A stretch of DNA of 64,000 bases from Pimelobacter simplex (GCA_016803235.1 JADCLI010000021.1:1-64000), one strand, 5' to 3'. Numbered from the stretch's first letter, positions 35,321 through 45,825 are shown. The notes: generated by a model from the sequence alone, not told the origin. Numbers and translations: made by a program.

Positions 35321-36428
35321 GCGCCGCGGACCGAGCGTCCGGCTCCGGTTGACGCTGAGCTACGCCGGCTTCCTGCTGCTCGCCGGCGCGCTGCTGCTCG
35401 CCGTGGTCTGGCTGTTCCTCCTGCGCTACGTGCCCGACCAGGCCGTCACCGTGGCCACCGACGACCTGGGCGGTCCGGGGCCGAGGTCGCCGTACCTGTT
35501 CATCCCGGGACGCTCGGACCTGTGGGAGGCGTTCGCCCCCAAGGCGGCGCTGGTGCTGGGCTTCCTGCTCGTCTGCGGTCTCGGTGGCGGGTGGCTCCTG
35601 GCCGGCCGGATGCTCGCCCCGCTCGGCCAGATCACCGAGGCCACGCGGCGAGCGGCCGGCGGCTCGCTCACGCACCGGATCCGGCTCCGGGGCCGCGACG
35701 ACGAGTTCCGCGAGCTGGCCGACGCCTTCGACGGCATGCTCGCGCGGCTCGACGCGCACGTCGCCGAGCAGCAGCGCTTCGCCGCCAACGCCTCACACGA
35801 GCTGCGGACGCCGCTGACGATCACCCAGACCCTGCTGGAGTTGGCCCGCAAGGACCCGACCCGCGACACCGGCCGGCTGGTCGAGAGCCTGTACGCCGTC
35901 AACACCCGGGCGATCGACCTGATCGAGGCGCTGCTCCTGCTCAGCCGGGCCGACCGCAGGTCCTTCGCCCGCGAGGACGTCGACCTGTCGCTCCTCGCCG
36001 AGGAGGCCACCGAGACGCTGCTGCCGCTCGCCGAGGCGGGCGGCGTCGTCCTCGAGGCGTCGGGCGACCTCGCCGTCACCACGGGCGAGCCGGCGCTGCT
36101 GCTGCAGCTGACGACCAACCTCGTCCACAACGCGATCGTGCACAACCTCCCCGCCGGCGGCCGGGTCCGGGTCAGCACGCACCGCGAGCCCGCGGCGGCG
36201 CTCCTGCACGTGGAGAACACGGGGGCGCTGCTCGACCCGGAGCTGGTCGCCACCCTGGCCGAGCCCTTCCAACGGGGCGCGGGGCGCACCCAGGACGGGC
36301 ATGCCGGTGCAGGCCTCGGCCTCGCGATCGTCCGGAGCATCGCCGAGGCGCACGACGGCAGCCTCTCCCTCGCGGCCAGGTCGGGAGGCGGGCTGCGGGT
36401 GACGGTGCGCCTGCCGGCCGCGGGCTAG
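35304..36428 (+). CDS. Sensor histidine kinase (VanS-like)
   Basis: A 374-residue kinase with two membrane helices ([18 protein letters not shown], and [20 protein letters not shown]), a HAMP segment, the H-box [14 protein letters not shown] and ATP motifs ([20 protein letters not shown]). The N and G1 boxes are slightly divergent. The extracellular loop of about 55 residues could sense a cell-wall signal. It shares 4 bp with the convergent ispD. Confidence 0.9.
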   Translation: MSATTRRRGPSVRLRLTLSYAGFLLLAGALLLAVVWLFLLRYVPDQAVTVATDDLGGPGPRSPYLFIPGRSDLWEAFAPKAALVLGFLLVCGLGGGWLLAGRMLAPLGQITEATRRAAGGSLTHRIRLRGRDDEFRELADAFDGMLARLDAHVAEQQRFAANASHELRTPLTITQTLLELARKDPTRDTGRLVESLYAVNTRAIDLIEALLLLSRADRRSFAREDVDLSLLAEEATETLLPLAEAGGVVLEASGDLAVTTGEPALLLQLTTNLVHNAIVHNLPAGGRVRVSTHREPAAALLHVENTGALLDPELVATLAEPFQRGAGRTQDGHAGAGLGLAIVRSIAEAHDGSLSLAARSGGGLRVTVRLPAAG

Positions 36429-37147
36429 GAGAGCAGCCGCTCGGCGACCTGGAGGTCCTCGGCGAAGGTCACCTTCACGTTGCCCGGGTGGGCCGCCACG
36501 GACCGCACCTCGTGCCCGGCCGGTGCGAACTCCGCGAACGCCGCCGCGGTGTCGGTGCCGTCGAAGCCGGCCGCGGCGGCGGCCGCGTACGCCGCCAGCA
36601 GCGGGGTGGCCCGGAACGCCTGCGGGGTCGAGACGCCCACCAGCCGGGTGCCGGGACCGCCGGGGGCGGGCACCAGGGCGGCGTCGCGGGGGAGCAGGCC
36701 GGCCAGCTCGTGCGTGGGTACGGCGCCGCCGTGCTCGCGCGCGGTGGCGATGGTCGCCTCGAACAGCGCCGCGCTCGCCAGCGGCCGGGCGCCGTCGTGG
36801 ATCGCGACCACGTCGACGCTGCCGGCGGCGACCCGCGGGGCGAGCGCGGCCAGCGCCGCCTGCTCGGAGTCCTGCCGGGTCGCGCCGCCCTCGACGAGCA
36901 GCACCTCGCGCTCGCCGATGACCGGCAGCAGTGCGGTCCCGACGTCCGCTCGCTCGCCAGGACGGTGCACCACGACGACCGGGTCGACGCCCGACAGCTC
37001 GAGCGCGGTGAGCACCGACCAGGCCAGCACCGGGCGGCCACGCAGCGGGAGCAGGATCTTGTTGACCCCGGCACCCACGCGGGTGCCGCTCCCGGCGGCG
37101 AGGACGACGACGGCTGCGGTCGGTGCAGGGGCCGGGGCGGTGGTCAC
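36425..37147 (-). CDS. ispD: 2-C-methyl-D-erythritol 4-phosphate cytidylyltransferase
   Basis: A 240-residue IspD catalysing the CTP-dependent third step of the MEP isoprenoid pathway. The CTP loop [14 protein letters not shown] includes the conserved Arg and Lys; [10 protein letters not shown] and IHDGARPL are the other active-site segments, and VSTPQAF replaces the usual QTPQ-F. It is in the opposite orientation to carD and separated from it by the paralog and the VanY/two-component insertion. A TAGGCT -10 box ends 7 nt before the GTG, leaderless. Confidence 0.93.
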   Translation of the reverse strand: MTTAPAPAPTAAVVVLAAGSGTRVGAGVNKILLPLRGRPVLAWSVLTALELSGVDPVVVVHRPGERADVGTALLPVIGEREVLLVEGGATRQDSEQAALAALAPRVAAGSVDVVAIHDGARPLASAALFEATIATAREHGGAVPTHELAGLLPRDAALVPAPGGPGTRLVGVSTPQAFRATPLLAAYAAAAAAGFDGTDTAAAFAEFAPAGHEVRSVAAHPGNVKVTFAEDLQVAERLLS

Positions 37148-37173
37148 GCCGCCGAGCCTAGATGTGTCCGCGC

Positions 37174-38124
37174 TCAGGCGCGGGCGCGGTGCCGCCCGCG
37201 TCGCTCCGCGTCGCCGGCGGGCTGGTCCGCGACCCGGGCGAGCGCGCGGTCGACCAGCGTGCACAGCTCGCCGCTCACGAGCTCGCGACGCTCGAAGGGC
37301 AGGTAGTGGCCCGCGTCGGGGGCCACGAGCAGCCGCGCGCCGCGGATGCCGCGGGCGATCTTGCTGGCGTGCTCGGGCGGGGTGAGCAGGTCGCGGGTGC
37401 CGACGAGCACCGTGGTCGGGACGTCGTCGAAGGCGGCGAGGTTGCCGATCCGGTCGTGGGCCATCATGTCCCTGAAGAACCCGGACATGGTCTCCGGTGC
37501 CGCGTGGACCAGCTGGTCGACGACGTGGGCGACGTCGCGGGAGCGGGCCGGGCGGCCGAACAGGAACCGGCGGGCGATCTGCCGCTCGATGGTCGGGAAC
37601 TTCTCCCGGCGGCTCAGGCTGAGCATCCGCGACCGGTTGGCGAGGATGAACGGCAGCCGGTCGCGCAGCACGGCGCCCGCGACGGCCGGCAGGCCCAGGG
37701 TGACCTTGGACAGCTCGCCGCTGGTGGTGCTGACGAACAGGGTGCCGACGATCCGCGGCATCAGGTCGGGTCGCTCCTCGGGGATCGCGGTGATCGTCAT
37801 CCCGCCGACCGAGTGGCCGGCGACGACGAGCGGTCCCTCGGGGGCGCAGCTGTCGACGACCAGGCCGAGGTCGCGCGCGAGGTGGGGGATGGTGCACGCC
37901 GCCTCCGGCGCCCGGTCCGAACGCCCGTGCCCGCGGTGGTCCCAGGTGATCACCCGGACGTCGCGGCCGTAGCGCGCCAGCAGGTCGGTGACCTGGTAGT
38001 GCCAGTCCGACTCCTCGGCCGTCCAGCAGTGCGACAGCAGCACCGTCAGCGGCGCGTCGTCGCGGCCGCGCACGGTCACGTGGATGCGCAGGCCGTCCTC
38101 GGTGATCACGGTGTGGTCGGACAT
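37174..38124 (-). CDS. Alpha/beta hydrolase
   Basis: A 316-residue hydrolase: oxyanion region [12 protein letters not shown], nucleophile elbow GHSVGG, and C-terminal catalytic His in DAGHYLPFE with an Asp in VGTRDLLTP. The family includes esterases, epoxide hydrolases and lactonases; substrate unknown. ATG at 38124 has GGGGG 5 nt upstream; an in-frame ATG at 38136 is less likely. It lies between ispD and ispF on the same strand. Confidence 0.88.
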   Translation of the reverse strand: MSDHTVITEDGLRIHVTVRGRDDAPLTVLLSHCWTAEESDWHYQVTDLLARYGRDVRVITWDHRGHGRSDRAPEAACTIPHLARDLGLVVDSCAPEGPLVVAGHSVGGMTITAIPEERPDLMPRIVGTLFVSTTSGELSKVTLGLPAVAGAVLRDRLPFILANRSRMLSLSRREKFPTIERQIARRFLFGRPARSRDVAHVVDQLVHAAPETMSGFFRDMMAHDRIGNLAAFDDVPTTVLVGTRDLLTPPEHASKIARGIRGARLLVAPDAGHYLPFERRELVSGELCTLVDRALARVADQPAGDAERRGRHRARA

Positions 38125-38210
38125 CGGTACCCCCATGTCGGTGTCGGCGTCCCACCCTGCCACGACCCGGCGCGGTTGCGACAGCGTGTCGCAGGAAGAG
38201 ACCGGGGAGG

Positions 38211-38693
38211 TCAGGAGGTGAGCAGCGCGGTGGCGATCGCGGCGACACCCTCGCCGCGCCCGGTGAGGCCCAGGCCGTCGGTGGTCGTCGCGGACAGGGA
38301 CACGGGGGCGTCGAGGACGCCGCCGAGCGCGGCCTCCGCCTCCGCGCGGCGGGGACCGACCTTCGGCCGGTTGCCGATCACCTGCACCGCGACGTTGACG
38401 ACCGAGAAGCCCGCCGCCTCGACCCGGCGCCGGGTCTCGCCGAGCAGGGCCGCGCCGCTGGCGCCCGCCCACTGTGGCTGCGCCGTACCGAAGTTGCTGC
38501 CGAGGTCGCCGAGACCGGCGGCCGAGAGCAGGGCGTCACAGGCCGCGTGGGCGGCGACGTCGGCGTCGGAGTGGCCCTCGAGCCGGACGTCCTCGTCGGG
38601 CCAGGTCAGGCCGCCGAGCGCCAGCGGGGGGTCCTGCGGGCCGCGGGGGACCAGGCGATGGACGTCGGAGCCGATGCCGATGCGCAGGTTCAC
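38211..38693 (-). CDS. ispF: 2-C-methyl-D-erythritol 2,4-cyclodiphosphate synthase
   Basis: A 160-residue IspF, acting after IspD and IspE in the MEP pathway. The zinc ligands are in GSDVHRL (Asp, His) and EGHSDADV (His); GDLGSNFG and [16 protein letters not shown] are conserved substrate loops. GTG start. Same strand as ispD, with the hydrolase gene in between. Confidence 0.95.
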   Translation of the reverse strand: MNLRIGIGSDVHRLVPRGPQDPPLALGGLTWPDEDVRLEGHSDADVAAHAACDALLSAAGLGDLGSNFGTAQPQWAGASGAALLGETRRRVEAAGFSVVNVAVQVIGNRPKVGPRRAEAEAALGGVLDAPVSLSATTTDGLGLTGRGEGVAAIATALLTS

Positions 38694-38739
38694 GGCCCGA
38701 TCATGCCTGAGTCGGGTGCCGTGGGAGAGAATCGGTCAG

Positions 38740-40284
38740 GTGAGGAGCTCCCGGGCCTGGTGGCCGCTGGCCGGGCTGATCGCCGGAGCGGTCGGCCTGG
38801 CGATCAGCTATGCCGCGGCAGCCCTGCTGCACGTGCGGGACTCGCCGGTCGTCGCGGTGGCCGAGGGCGTCATCGCGCTCACCCCCGGGCCGGTCGCCAC
38901 GTGGGCGATCGACACCTTCGACACCGCCGACAAGAAGGTCCTCGTCGTCGGCATGCTGGTCGTCGTCGCGTTGCTCTTCGGGTGGTTCGGGCGACTGGCG
39001 CACCGGCGGTGGTGGGCCGCGGTGACCGGGTACGTCGTGCTCGCCGGCATCGCCGTCGTCGCCGTGCTGACCAAGCCGACGCCCAGCCTGATCGACCTCG
39101 CGCCGGTCGTGGTCGGGCTGCTCTGCTGGCTGGTCGCGCTCGCCCTGCTCGCCGAGTGGCTGCGGCGCTGGGAGCTCGTCGAGGACGTCCCCGGCCCCGC
39201 CGACGACGCGGTGCCGACCCGGCGCCGGTTCTTCGTGCTCGCCGGTGCCATGGCCGCCGTGACCGTGGTCGGCGGGCTGGCCGGGCGGATCGCCGGCAAC
39301 GCGCGGCGCAAGGCCGAGCAGAGTCGCCGGCTCCTGCGGATCGAGGGCGTCACCGCGCCCGTCGTGCCCGACGGCGTCGCGGTCGGGGTCGACGGCGTCT
39401 CGCCGTGGCAGACCCCGAACGACGACTTCTACCTGATCGACACCGCCATCATCAAGCCGACCGTCGCGCCCGCCGAGTGGGAGCTGCGGATCCACGGCAA
39501 GGTCGAGCGCGAGATCCGGCTGACGTACGCCGACCTGGTCGGTCGCGAGATCACCCAGGACTGGATCACCCTCAACTGCGTGTCCAACGAGGTCGGCGGC
39601 GACCTGGTCGGCAACGCGTGGTGGAGCGGCGTGCGGCTGGCGGCGATCCTCGCCGAGGCCAAGCCCCTGGCCGGCGCGGACGCGGTGCTGCAGACCTCGG
39701 AGGACGGCTGGACCTGCGGGACGCCGCTGGCCGCCCTGATGGACGACCGCAACGCGATGCTCGCGGTCGCGATGAACGGCGAGCCGCTGCCGATCGAGCA
39801 CGGCTTCCCGGTGCGCACCATCGTGCCCGGGCTCTACGGCTACGTGTCGGCGTGCAAGTGGGTGGTCGACATGGAGGTCACCTCGTTCGAGGACATCACG
39901 GCGTACTGGACCGACAAGGGCTGGTCGGAGCAGGGGCCGGTCAAGATCGCGTCCAAGATCGAGGTGCCCGGTGACGGCGCCGAGGTGCCGGCCGGGGAGC
40001 TGGTCTGCGCGGGCGTCGCCTGGTTCCAGCACACCGGGATCTCCGGCGTCGAGGTCCAGGTCGACGGCGGCCGCTGGCAGCGGGCGACCCTCGCGACCAC
40101 CCCGAACGCCGACACCTGGGTGCAGTGGCGCGCGGTCCTCGACGTCGACCCCGGCGAGCACCAGCTGCGGGTCCGGGCGATCGACGCGGAGGGCCGCACC
40201 CAGACCGGCGCGGTGGCGGACGTCGTGCCGGACGGTGCGACCGGATGGCACACCATCGACCTCACCGTCTCGGCACAGGACTGA
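38740..40284 (+). CDS. Membrane-anchored molybdopterin oxidoreductase (sulfite oxidase family)
   Basis: A 514-residue protein. Four to five N-terminal membrane helices precede a twin-Arg-like RRRFF then a hydrophobic stretch (about 165-190), and a SUOX-type molybdopterin domain. The molybdenum ligand Cys sits in WITLNCVSNEVGGD; DDFYLIDTA and PVRTIVPGLYGY are typical of the fold. The C-terminal 110 residues form the Mo-co dimerisation domain. YedY/SoxC-like enzymes oxidise or reduce sulfur groups; substrate unknown. GTG start with a GAGAAT box 7 nt upstream. Confidence 0.88.
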   Translation: MRSSRAWWPLAGLIAGAVGLAISYAAAALLHVRDSPVVAVAEGVIALTPGPVATWAIDTFDTADKKVLVVGMLVVVALLFGWFGRLAHRRWWAAVTGYVVLAGIAVVAVLTKPTPSLIDLAPVVVGLLCWLVALALLAEWLRRWELVEDVPGPADDAVPTRRRFFVLAGAMAAVTVVGGLAGRIAGNARRKAEQSRRLLRIEGVTAPVVPDGVAVGVDGVSPWQTPNDDFYLIDTAIIKPTVAPAEWELRIHGKVEREIRLTYADLVGREITQDWITLNCVSNEVGGDLVGNAWWSGVRLAAILAEAKPLAGADAVLQTSEDGWTCGTPLAALMDDRNAMLAVAMNGEPLPIEHGFPVRTIVPGLYGYVSACKWVVDMEVTSFEDITAYWTDKGWSEQGPVKIASKIEVPGDGAEVPAGELVCAGVAWFQHTGISGVEVQVDGGRWQRATLATTPNADTWVQWRAVLDVDPGEHQLRVRAIDAEGRTQTGAVADVVPDGATGWHTIDLTVSAQD

Positions 40285-40287
40285 GCC

Positions 40288-41535
40288 CTACCAGTTGCCG
40301 CCGGGCGCTGCGGGGAGCGGGTGCGCGGCGTCGTGGACGACGTACGCCGTGCCGCCGGAGGCCTGCAGCCAGATCCGCTCGAGCTGCGCGCGGGCGTAGA
40401 CCCGCCGTACGCCCTCGGCACTCGCGGCCGCGGGGTCGTTGACGATCACGTCGCCGGTCGCGGTGAACCCGACGATGACGAGCAGGTGCCCGTTGGACGC
40501 GGAGATCGGGGCGCCGGTCAGGTCGCCGCGACCGAACGCGATCGACACGACGGGCGGGATCCCGGCCTTGACGAGCAGCTCGGCGTCGGTGAGGTCGCGC
40601 AGCCGGGTCACGAACGCCTCGCCGGTCCGGCCCAGCCGCCGGGCGGCGTACGCGGTGTTGAACGGCCAGTTCCCGGTCCCCTCGTAGGCGTGGTCGTACG
40701 TCGAGCGGGCGGTCGCGTCGACCCACGGGTCCGGGTGCCCGGCCGGGACCCAGCCGTAGGAGCCCGGGCCGGGAAGGCGGCCGTAGTAGCCGAGCACCAT
40801 CGAGGTCGAGGTCGGCGAGCACCACGCCTCGCCGCCGCCACCCCACTGCGGGTAGTGGCCGGTGTGGATCATCTGCGAGTAACGCGGGACCGCGAGCTCG
40901 ACGCCACGCGCGACCCCCGGCGCGGAGACCGCGCCGGCGGCGGCCGGCAGTCGGGAGGTCATCGCCGTGGCGAGGTCGACGCGCGGCGACCTCCGGCCGG
41001 CCTCGTGGCGCACCGTCACCCGGATCCGGTACGACGCCAGCCCGGCCGTCCTCCACGTGTCGGTCGCCACCCGGGTGCCGTCGTCGGCCTGGCTTCCGCC
41101 CGAGCGGCGCTTGACGACCTTGTCGGTCGCCGCCCACCGGGCGACGGTGTCCCACGACGTCCTCGCGCCGTTCGCGGCCCGGCCGCGGACCTCGACCGCG
41201 ATCCAGCTCGATCCCGGCGTGCGGGCCGACCACGACGCGATCAGCTCGGTGTAGTCGAAGCCGGGCGCGATCCACGGGCTGCTCCAGCGGCTGCCGACGT
41301 AGCTGCGGCCGTACCGCCGCTCGGTCGCGGCGCCCTTCCAGGCGCCCGGCGCGAACCGCTGCAGGTGGACCTGCCGGGCCGAGACCGCCGCCGCGGCCAC
41401 CGCCTCGGGGCGCGACTCGGCGGGGGAGCGGTCGGCGACCACGGCGATGCCGGCCGCCAGGGAGGCGACCAGGGCGAGGACGAGGGACACGACGGGAACG
41501 GGGAAGGACCGGCGCACTGCCTCACGGTACGTCAC
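40288..41535 (-). CDS. Secreted C39-like peptidase
   Basis: A 415-residue exported protein: N-terminal helix VSLVLALVASLAAGIAVV, a beta-rich N-terminal half, and a C-terminal papain-like C39 domain (PF13529 type). The Cys is in EAWCSPTSTSMVLGYYG, the His in NGHLLVIVGF and the Asp in VNDPAA. It may cleave peptides or cross-links in the wall. Several in-frame GTG codons exist; the one at 41535 has GGGAG upstream. It ends 3 bp from the convergent oxidoreductase gene. Confidence 0.83.
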   Translation of the reverse strand: MTYREAVRRSFPVPVVSLVLALVASLAAGIAVVADRSPAESRPEAVAAAAVSARQVHLQRFAPGAWKGAATERRYGRSYVGSRWSSPWIAPGFDYTELIASWSARTPGSSWIAVEVRGRAANGARTSWDTVARWAATDKVVKRRSGGSQADDGTRVATDTWRTAGLASYRIRVTVRHEAGRRSPRVDLATAMTSRLPAAAGAVSAPGVARGVELAVPRYSQMIHTGHYPQWGGGGEAWCSPTSTSMVLGYYGRLPGPGSYGWVPAGHPDPWVDATARSTYDHAYEGTGNWPFNTAYAARRLGRTGEAFVTRLRDLTDAELLVKAGIPPVVSIAFGRGDLTGAPISASNGHLLVIVGFTATGDVIVNDPAAASAEGVRRVYARAQLERIWLQASGGTAYVVHDAAHPLPAAPGGNW

Positions 41536-41571
41536 ATCCGTCACTCCCGTCACACGGAGGCGCGGCGCGGC

Positions 41572-41789
41572 CTTGTAACTACGTGTTACGTGCGGAATTC
41601 GGCTGCAACAACACCCGGGTAGCAACCACAGCACCCGGGTGGTGCGGCCGGCGTGGCGCCGGCGCAGCTCGGTGACGCGCGGCTGTTCCAAGTCCGCGTT
41701 GCGAGGCCGAATTGGCGACTACCCGGGTGCTGTGCTCGGTACCCGGGTGCTGTGGCATGCCTTTTCGTGCCGTAACACTTAGTTACAAG
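41572..41789. repeat. Symmetric 218-bp intergenic palindromic element
   Basis: The 305-bp gap between the C39-like gene and cysS holds near-identical 19-bp inverted termini (CTTGTAACTACGTGTTACG at 41572-41590 and its reverse complement at 41771-41789, 18 of 19 equal). Two ACCCGGGT copies 20 bp apart lie on each side (41613, 41633; 41721, 41741). Distances to the ends match exactly (41 bp each). The interior has no clear ORF. It could be a MITE or a regulatory array. Confidence 0.7.
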
Positions 41790-41840
41790 CGCACCCGCGA
41801 CGATGTGAGGCGGACCCGCGCCGATCCCTAGACTGGCGGC

Positions 41841-43250
41841 GTGACCATCCGGCTCTACGACACCGCGACCCGCGAAGTACGTGACTTCGTGCCCCTCCAC
41901 GAGGGCAGGGCGGGTCTGTACGTGTGCGGCCTGACGGTCCAGAGCGAGCCCCACGTCGGCCACGTCCGCTCCGCGGTGAACTTCGACGTCCTCCAGCGCT
42001 GGCTGCGTCACCGCGGCTACGAGGTCACGTTCATCCGCAACATCACCGACATCGACGACAAGATCCTGGCGAAGTCGGCCGAGCAGGGCCGGCCCTGGTA
42101 CAACCTCGCGTACGCGATGAAGATCGAGCTCGACAAGGCCTACGCCGCGCTCAATGTGGCGCCGCCGACCTACGAGCCCGCCGCGACGGGCCACATCCCC
42201 GAGATGATCGTGCTCATCGAGCGGCTCATCGAGCGCGGCCACGCCTACCCGGCCGAGGACGGCAGCGGCGACGTCTACTTCGACGTCCGGTCGTGGCCTT
42301 CGTACGGCGAGCTGACCCACCAGGGCGTCGACGACATGGAGCCGGCGGCCGACGCCGACCCGCGCGGGAAGAGGGACCCCCGCGACTTCGCGCTGTGGAA
42401 GGGCCGCAAGGACTCCGAGCCGGAGACCGCGTCCTGGCCGAGCCCGTGGGGTCGGGGCCGTCCGGGCTGGCACATCGAGTGCTCGGCGATGGCCGGCAAG
42501 TACCTCGGCGAGGCCTTCGACATCCACGGCGGCGGCGTCGACCTGCGCTTCCCCCACCACGAGAACGAGCAGGCCCAGTCGCGGGCGGCGGGGGGCGCGT
42601 TCGCGTCGTACTGGATGCACAACGCGTGGATCACCACCGCCGGCGAGAAGATGAGCAAGTCCCTCGGCAACACGCTCTCGATCCCCTCGGTGCTGCAGCG
42701 GGTCAGTGGTGCGGAGCTGCGGTTCTACATGGTCGCCGCCCACTACCGCTCCCACGTCGAGTTCAGCTTCGAGGCGCTCGACGAGGCGGCCGCGGGCTAC
42801 CAGCGGATCGTCTCCTTCCTCGACCGCGTCGGGGGCCCGACGGGCTCGACCGGTGGCAGCGGTGAGCTGCCGGAGGCCTTCGCCGCCGCGATGGACGACG
42901 ACCTCGGTACGCCGGCCGCGGTCGCCGTCCTCTACGACACCGTGCGCGAGGGCAACCGCCTGCTGGCGGCCGGCGAGGACGTCGCCGCGGTCGCGGGTGC
43001 GGTCGCCGCGATGCTCGACGTGCTCGGCGTGCACCCGGCCGACCCGGCCTGGGCCGGTGCCGGCTCCTCCGGCGCCGAGGAGCGGCTCAGCGCCGCGGTG
43101 GACGCGCTGGTCGCCGGGCTGCTGGAGGAGCGCACCCAGGCGCGCGCCGACAAGGACTGGGCCCGCGCCGACGCGATCCGCGACCGGATCAAGGCGGCCG
43201 GCATCGAGGTCACCGACACCCCCGACGGACCCACCTGGAGCGTGAGCTGA
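41841..43250 (+). CDS. cysS: Cysteine-tRNA ligase
   Basis: A 469-residue class I synthetase that charges tRNA-Cys. The HIGH motif is PHVGHVRS, the zinc Cys are in YVCGLTV and HIECSAMA, and the KMSKS loop is KMSKSLGN. Full length. A TAGACT box (41829-41834) ends 6 nt before the GTG, so the message is leaderless. It forms an operon with rlmB (1-bp gap). Confidence 0.96.
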   Translation: MTIRLYDTATREVRDFVPLHEGRAGLYVCGLTVQSEPHVGHVRSAVNFDVLQRWLRHRGYEVTFIRNITDIDDKILAKSAEQGRPWYNLAYAMKIELDKAYAALNVAPPTYEPAATGHIPEMIVLIERLIERGHAYPAEDGSGDVYFDVRSWPSYGELTHQGVDDMEPAADADPRGKRDPRDFALWKGRKDSEPETASWPSPWGRGRPGWHIECSAMAGKYLGEAFDIHGGGVDLRFPHHENEQAQSRAAGGAFASYWMHNAWITTAGEKMSKSLGNTLSIPSVLQRVSGAELRFYMVAAHYRSHVEFSFEALDEAAAGYQRIVSFLDRVGGPTGSTGGSGELPEAFAAAMDDDLGTPAAVAVLYDTVREGNRLLAAGEDVAAVAGAVAAMLDVLGVHPADPAWAGAGSSGAEERLSAAVDALVAGLLEERTQARADKDWARADAIRDRIKAAGIEVTDTPDGPTWSVS

Positions 43251-43251
43251 C

Positions 43252-44220
43252 ATGGCAGGCAACTCGAGCCGCAAGGGCGCGATCCGCAAGTCGAGCAAGA
43301 GGCCGCAGGCCGGCTCGGGCGGCCAGGTCCGCCGCGGACTCGCCGGGAAGGGGCCGACACCCAAGGCCGTCGACCGCGAGTACCACAAGGCGCACAAGAT
43401 CGCCGAGGCCAAGAAGCGCGCCGAGGCGAAGAAGGGCGGGCGCAGCGGCCCGCGTCGCAAGCCCGGCGGCGACGAGTGGATCGCCGGACGTAACCCCGTC
43501 GTCGAGGCGCTGCGCGAGCGGGTGCCGGTGACGTCGGTGTACGTCGCCGAGGGTGCCGAGCGCGACGGCCGGCTGCGCGAGGTCTTCCGCCTCGCCGCGG
43601 AGAACGGCGTCGGCCTGCTCGAGGTCAGCCGCGGCGAGCTCGACCGGCTCACCGACGGCGCGGTCCACCAGGGTCTCGCGGCCCGGATCCCGGCGTACGA
43701 GTACGCCCACCCCGACGACCTGCTGGACGCGGCCGACGAGGCCGGCCAGAAGCCGCTGGTCGTCATGCTCGACTCGATCACCGACCCGCGCAACCTCGGC
43801 GCGATCGTCCGCAGCGCGGCCGGTTTCGGCGCCCACGGCGTCGTCATCCCCGAGCGCCGCGCGGCCTCGATGACCGCCGCGGCCTGGAAGACGTCGGCCG
43901 GCGCCGCCGCCCGCTGCCCGGTGGCGCAGACGGTCAACCTGACCCGGCAGATCAAGGCCTACCAGGAGGCCGGCTGCTTCGTCATCGGCCTCGCCGCCGA
44001 CGGCGACCTCACCCTGCCCGAGCTGACGGGCGACGCCGACCTGGTCGAGGGCGCGCTGGTGCTGGTCGTCGGCTCCGAGGGCGAGGGACTGTCCCGGCTG
44101 GTCGCGGAGAGCTGCGACCGGCTGATGTCGATCCCGATGGCCGGTGTGCTGGAGTCGCTGAACGCCGGCGTCGCCGCGTCGGTCGCGCTGTACGCCGTCG
44201 CGGAGGCCCGCGCGCGGTAA
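43252..44220 (+). CDS. rlmB: 23S rRNA (guanosine-2'-O)-methyltransferase RlmB
   Basis: A 322-residue SpoU-family methyltransferase. The first 75 residues are basic and disordered (Lys/Arg/Gly-rich), then a substrate-binding domain (WIAGRNPVVEALRE) and the SPOUT knot with the three motifs: DSITDPRNLGAIVRSA, VLVVGSEGEGLS and IPMAGVLESLNAGVAASV. It methylates G2251. Follows cysS by one base. Confidence 0.95.
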   Translation: MAGNSSRKGAIRKSSKRPQAGSGGQVRRGLAGKGPTPKAVDREYHKAHKIAEAKKRAEAKKGGRSGPRRKPGGDEWIAGRNPVVEALRERVPVTSVYVAEGAERDGRLREVFRLAAENGVGLLEVSRGELDRLTDGAVHQGLAARIPAYEYAHPDDLLDAADEAGQKPLVVMLDSITDPRNLGAIVRSAAGFGAHGVVIPERRAASMTAAAWKTSAGAAARCPVAQTVNLTRQIKAYQEAGCFVIGLAADGDLTLPELTGDADLVEGALVLVVGSEGEGLSRLVAESCDRLMSIPMAGVLESLNAGVAASVALYAVAEARAR

Positions 44221-44222
44221 CG

Positions 44223-45731
44223 GTGCTCGTGCTCCCGCCCCGCCGTGTCCTCAAGGTCCTCACGTACGTCGGGACCTGGCTGGTCCTGTCCGCCGCGATC
44301 GCGGCCGCGATCTTCCTGCACAGCGAGCGGACCGTCGAGATCGCCAGCCACGAGGCGACGCTCAGTCCCAACCTCTCCGGCGAGGTCGTCGCACGGATGG
44401 GGCCGGTCCTGCCGGACCTGCGGATGCCGTCGGGCTCGCGGATCGGGGTCGAGGTCGAGCTCGGGAAGACCGACGCCGCGACGCTCGAGGAGCTGACCCG
44501 CCGGTACGCCGCGATCGCGTCGCAGCCCGAGGGACAGGTCGCCGTGGCCCAGCGCGCCGTCGAGACCATGGCGCGCGCCGCCCTCCTGCAGGGCGCCGTG
44601 CTCGGCGCCGTACCGCTGCTGGTGTGGGGCCTCGTCGGCCGGTCGCGGCGACGCGAGCTGTACGCCGCGCTGCCGACCCGTCGCGGAGTGGCCGTCTCGG
44701 TCCTGGCGGCCGCGCTCGTGGTCGCGGCCGTCGTCCCCTACGGCTGGGGGCGCACCGAGCGGCCGGCGGAGCGCTGGATCGCGCTCGGCGACTTCCTCGG
44801 CCCCGAGGTGCCCCTGCCCGACGAGCTGGACGAGGTCGAGGTGATGACCGACGCGACGACCGCCCAGTCGCGGCGGCTGATCGAGAGCGGCATCAGCAGC
44901 TACGACGAGAGCCTGCGGTTCTACTCCGAGGCGGCCGACGACGCCGCGCTGCTCGACCTGCGACAGCCCGAGGAGGGGGAGACCGTCGCCGTCCTGGTCT
45001 CCGACCGCCACGACAACGTCGGCATGGACAAGGTCGCCCGGGCGATCGCCGACACCGCGGGTGCGACCGCCGTCCTCGACGCCGGCGACGACACCTCCAC
45101 CGGCAGCCGGTGGGAGGCCTTCTCGCTGGACTCCCTCGCGGCCACGTTCAAGGACTTCGACGGGCGCTGGGCGGTCGCCGGCAACCACGACAACGGCGGC
45201 TTCGTGCGCAGCCACCTGGAGGACCTCGGCTGGACCTACTTCGACGACGAGGTGATCGACGGGCCCGGCGGCTCGCGGATCCTCGGCGTCGACGACCCGC
45301 GCTCCAGCGGTCTCGGGGACTGGCGGGACCAGACCGGGTTGAGCTTCAGCGAGGTCGCCGAGCTGCTCGGCGACGCCGCGTGCGCCGCCGACGAGGAGGG
45401 CGAGCGGGTCAACACCCTGCTCGTCCACGACGCCAACATCGCCAAGCCGGCGCTGCAGCGCGGCTGCGTCGACCTCGTCCTCGGCGGCCACGTGCACGTG
45501 CAGACCGGTCCGACCGCTGTCACCGCCGAGGACGGCCGGACCGGCTACACCTACACCCTCGGCACGACCGGGGGTGCGGCGTACGCCATCGCCATCGGCA
45601 GCAAGCTCCGCCGGCCCGCCAGCATCGCGCTGGTCACCTACCGCGACGGCCGGCCCGCCGGCATCCAGTCCATCACCCTGCAGCCGAACGGCCGCTTCGA
45701 GGTCGACCCCTGGGCGGCGCTCACCTACTGA
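44223..45731 (+). CDS. Membrane metallophosphoesterase
   Basis: A 502-residue protein with an N-terminal helix (near 10-35), a second helix pair at about 120-180, and a calcineurin-like phosphoesterase domain. Metal motifs are SDRHDN (replacing the usual D-x-H), DAGDDT, AGNHDNGG and GGHVHVQTG. The domain probably faces the outside. Substrate unknown. It is 2 bp behind rlmB and may be in the same operon. Confidence 0.85.
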   Translation: MLVLPPRRVLKVLTYVGTWLVLSAAIAAAIFLHSERTVEIASHEATLSPNLSGEVVARMGPVLPDLRMPSGSRIGVEVELGKTDAATLEELTRRYAAIASQPEGQVAVAQRAVETMARAALLQGAVLGAVPLLVWGLVGRSRRRELYAALPTRRGVAVSVLAAALVVAAVVPYGWGRTERPAERWIALGDFLGPEVPLPDELDEVEVMTDATTAQSRRLIESGISSYDESLRFYSEAADDAALLDLRQPEEGETVAVLVSDRHDNVGMDKVARAIADTAGATAVLDAGDDTSTGSRWEAFSLDSLAATFKDFDGRWAVAGNHDNGGFVRSHLEDLGWTYFDDEVIDGPGGSRILGVDDPRSSGLGDWRDQTGLSFSEVAELLGDAACAADEEGERVNTLLVHDANIAKPALQRGCVDLVLGGHVHVQTGPTAVTAEDGRTGYTYTLGTTGGAAYAIAIGSKLRRPASIALVTYRDGRPAGIQSITLQPNGRFEVDPWAALTY

Positions 45732-45825
45732 GTCACCGGATTCGTGTTTGGTGAGGGTTCCCCTAGTGTGTCCCCGACATTCGTGTGGGTGACTCGGGAC
45801 CGCCCCTGCTCGGAAAGGTTCCAGC

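Noticed and set aside
37162..40284. A 1040-codon forward ORF
   Set aside because: Its first half runs antisense to ispD, the hydrolase and ispF and has no family-like sequence. Only the part from 38740 codes for the oxidoreductase.
41586..43955. A 789-codon reverse ORF antisense to cysS and rlmB
   Set aside because: It is Arg/Ala/Pro-rich shadow sequence typical of high-GC DNA, opposite two clearly real genes.
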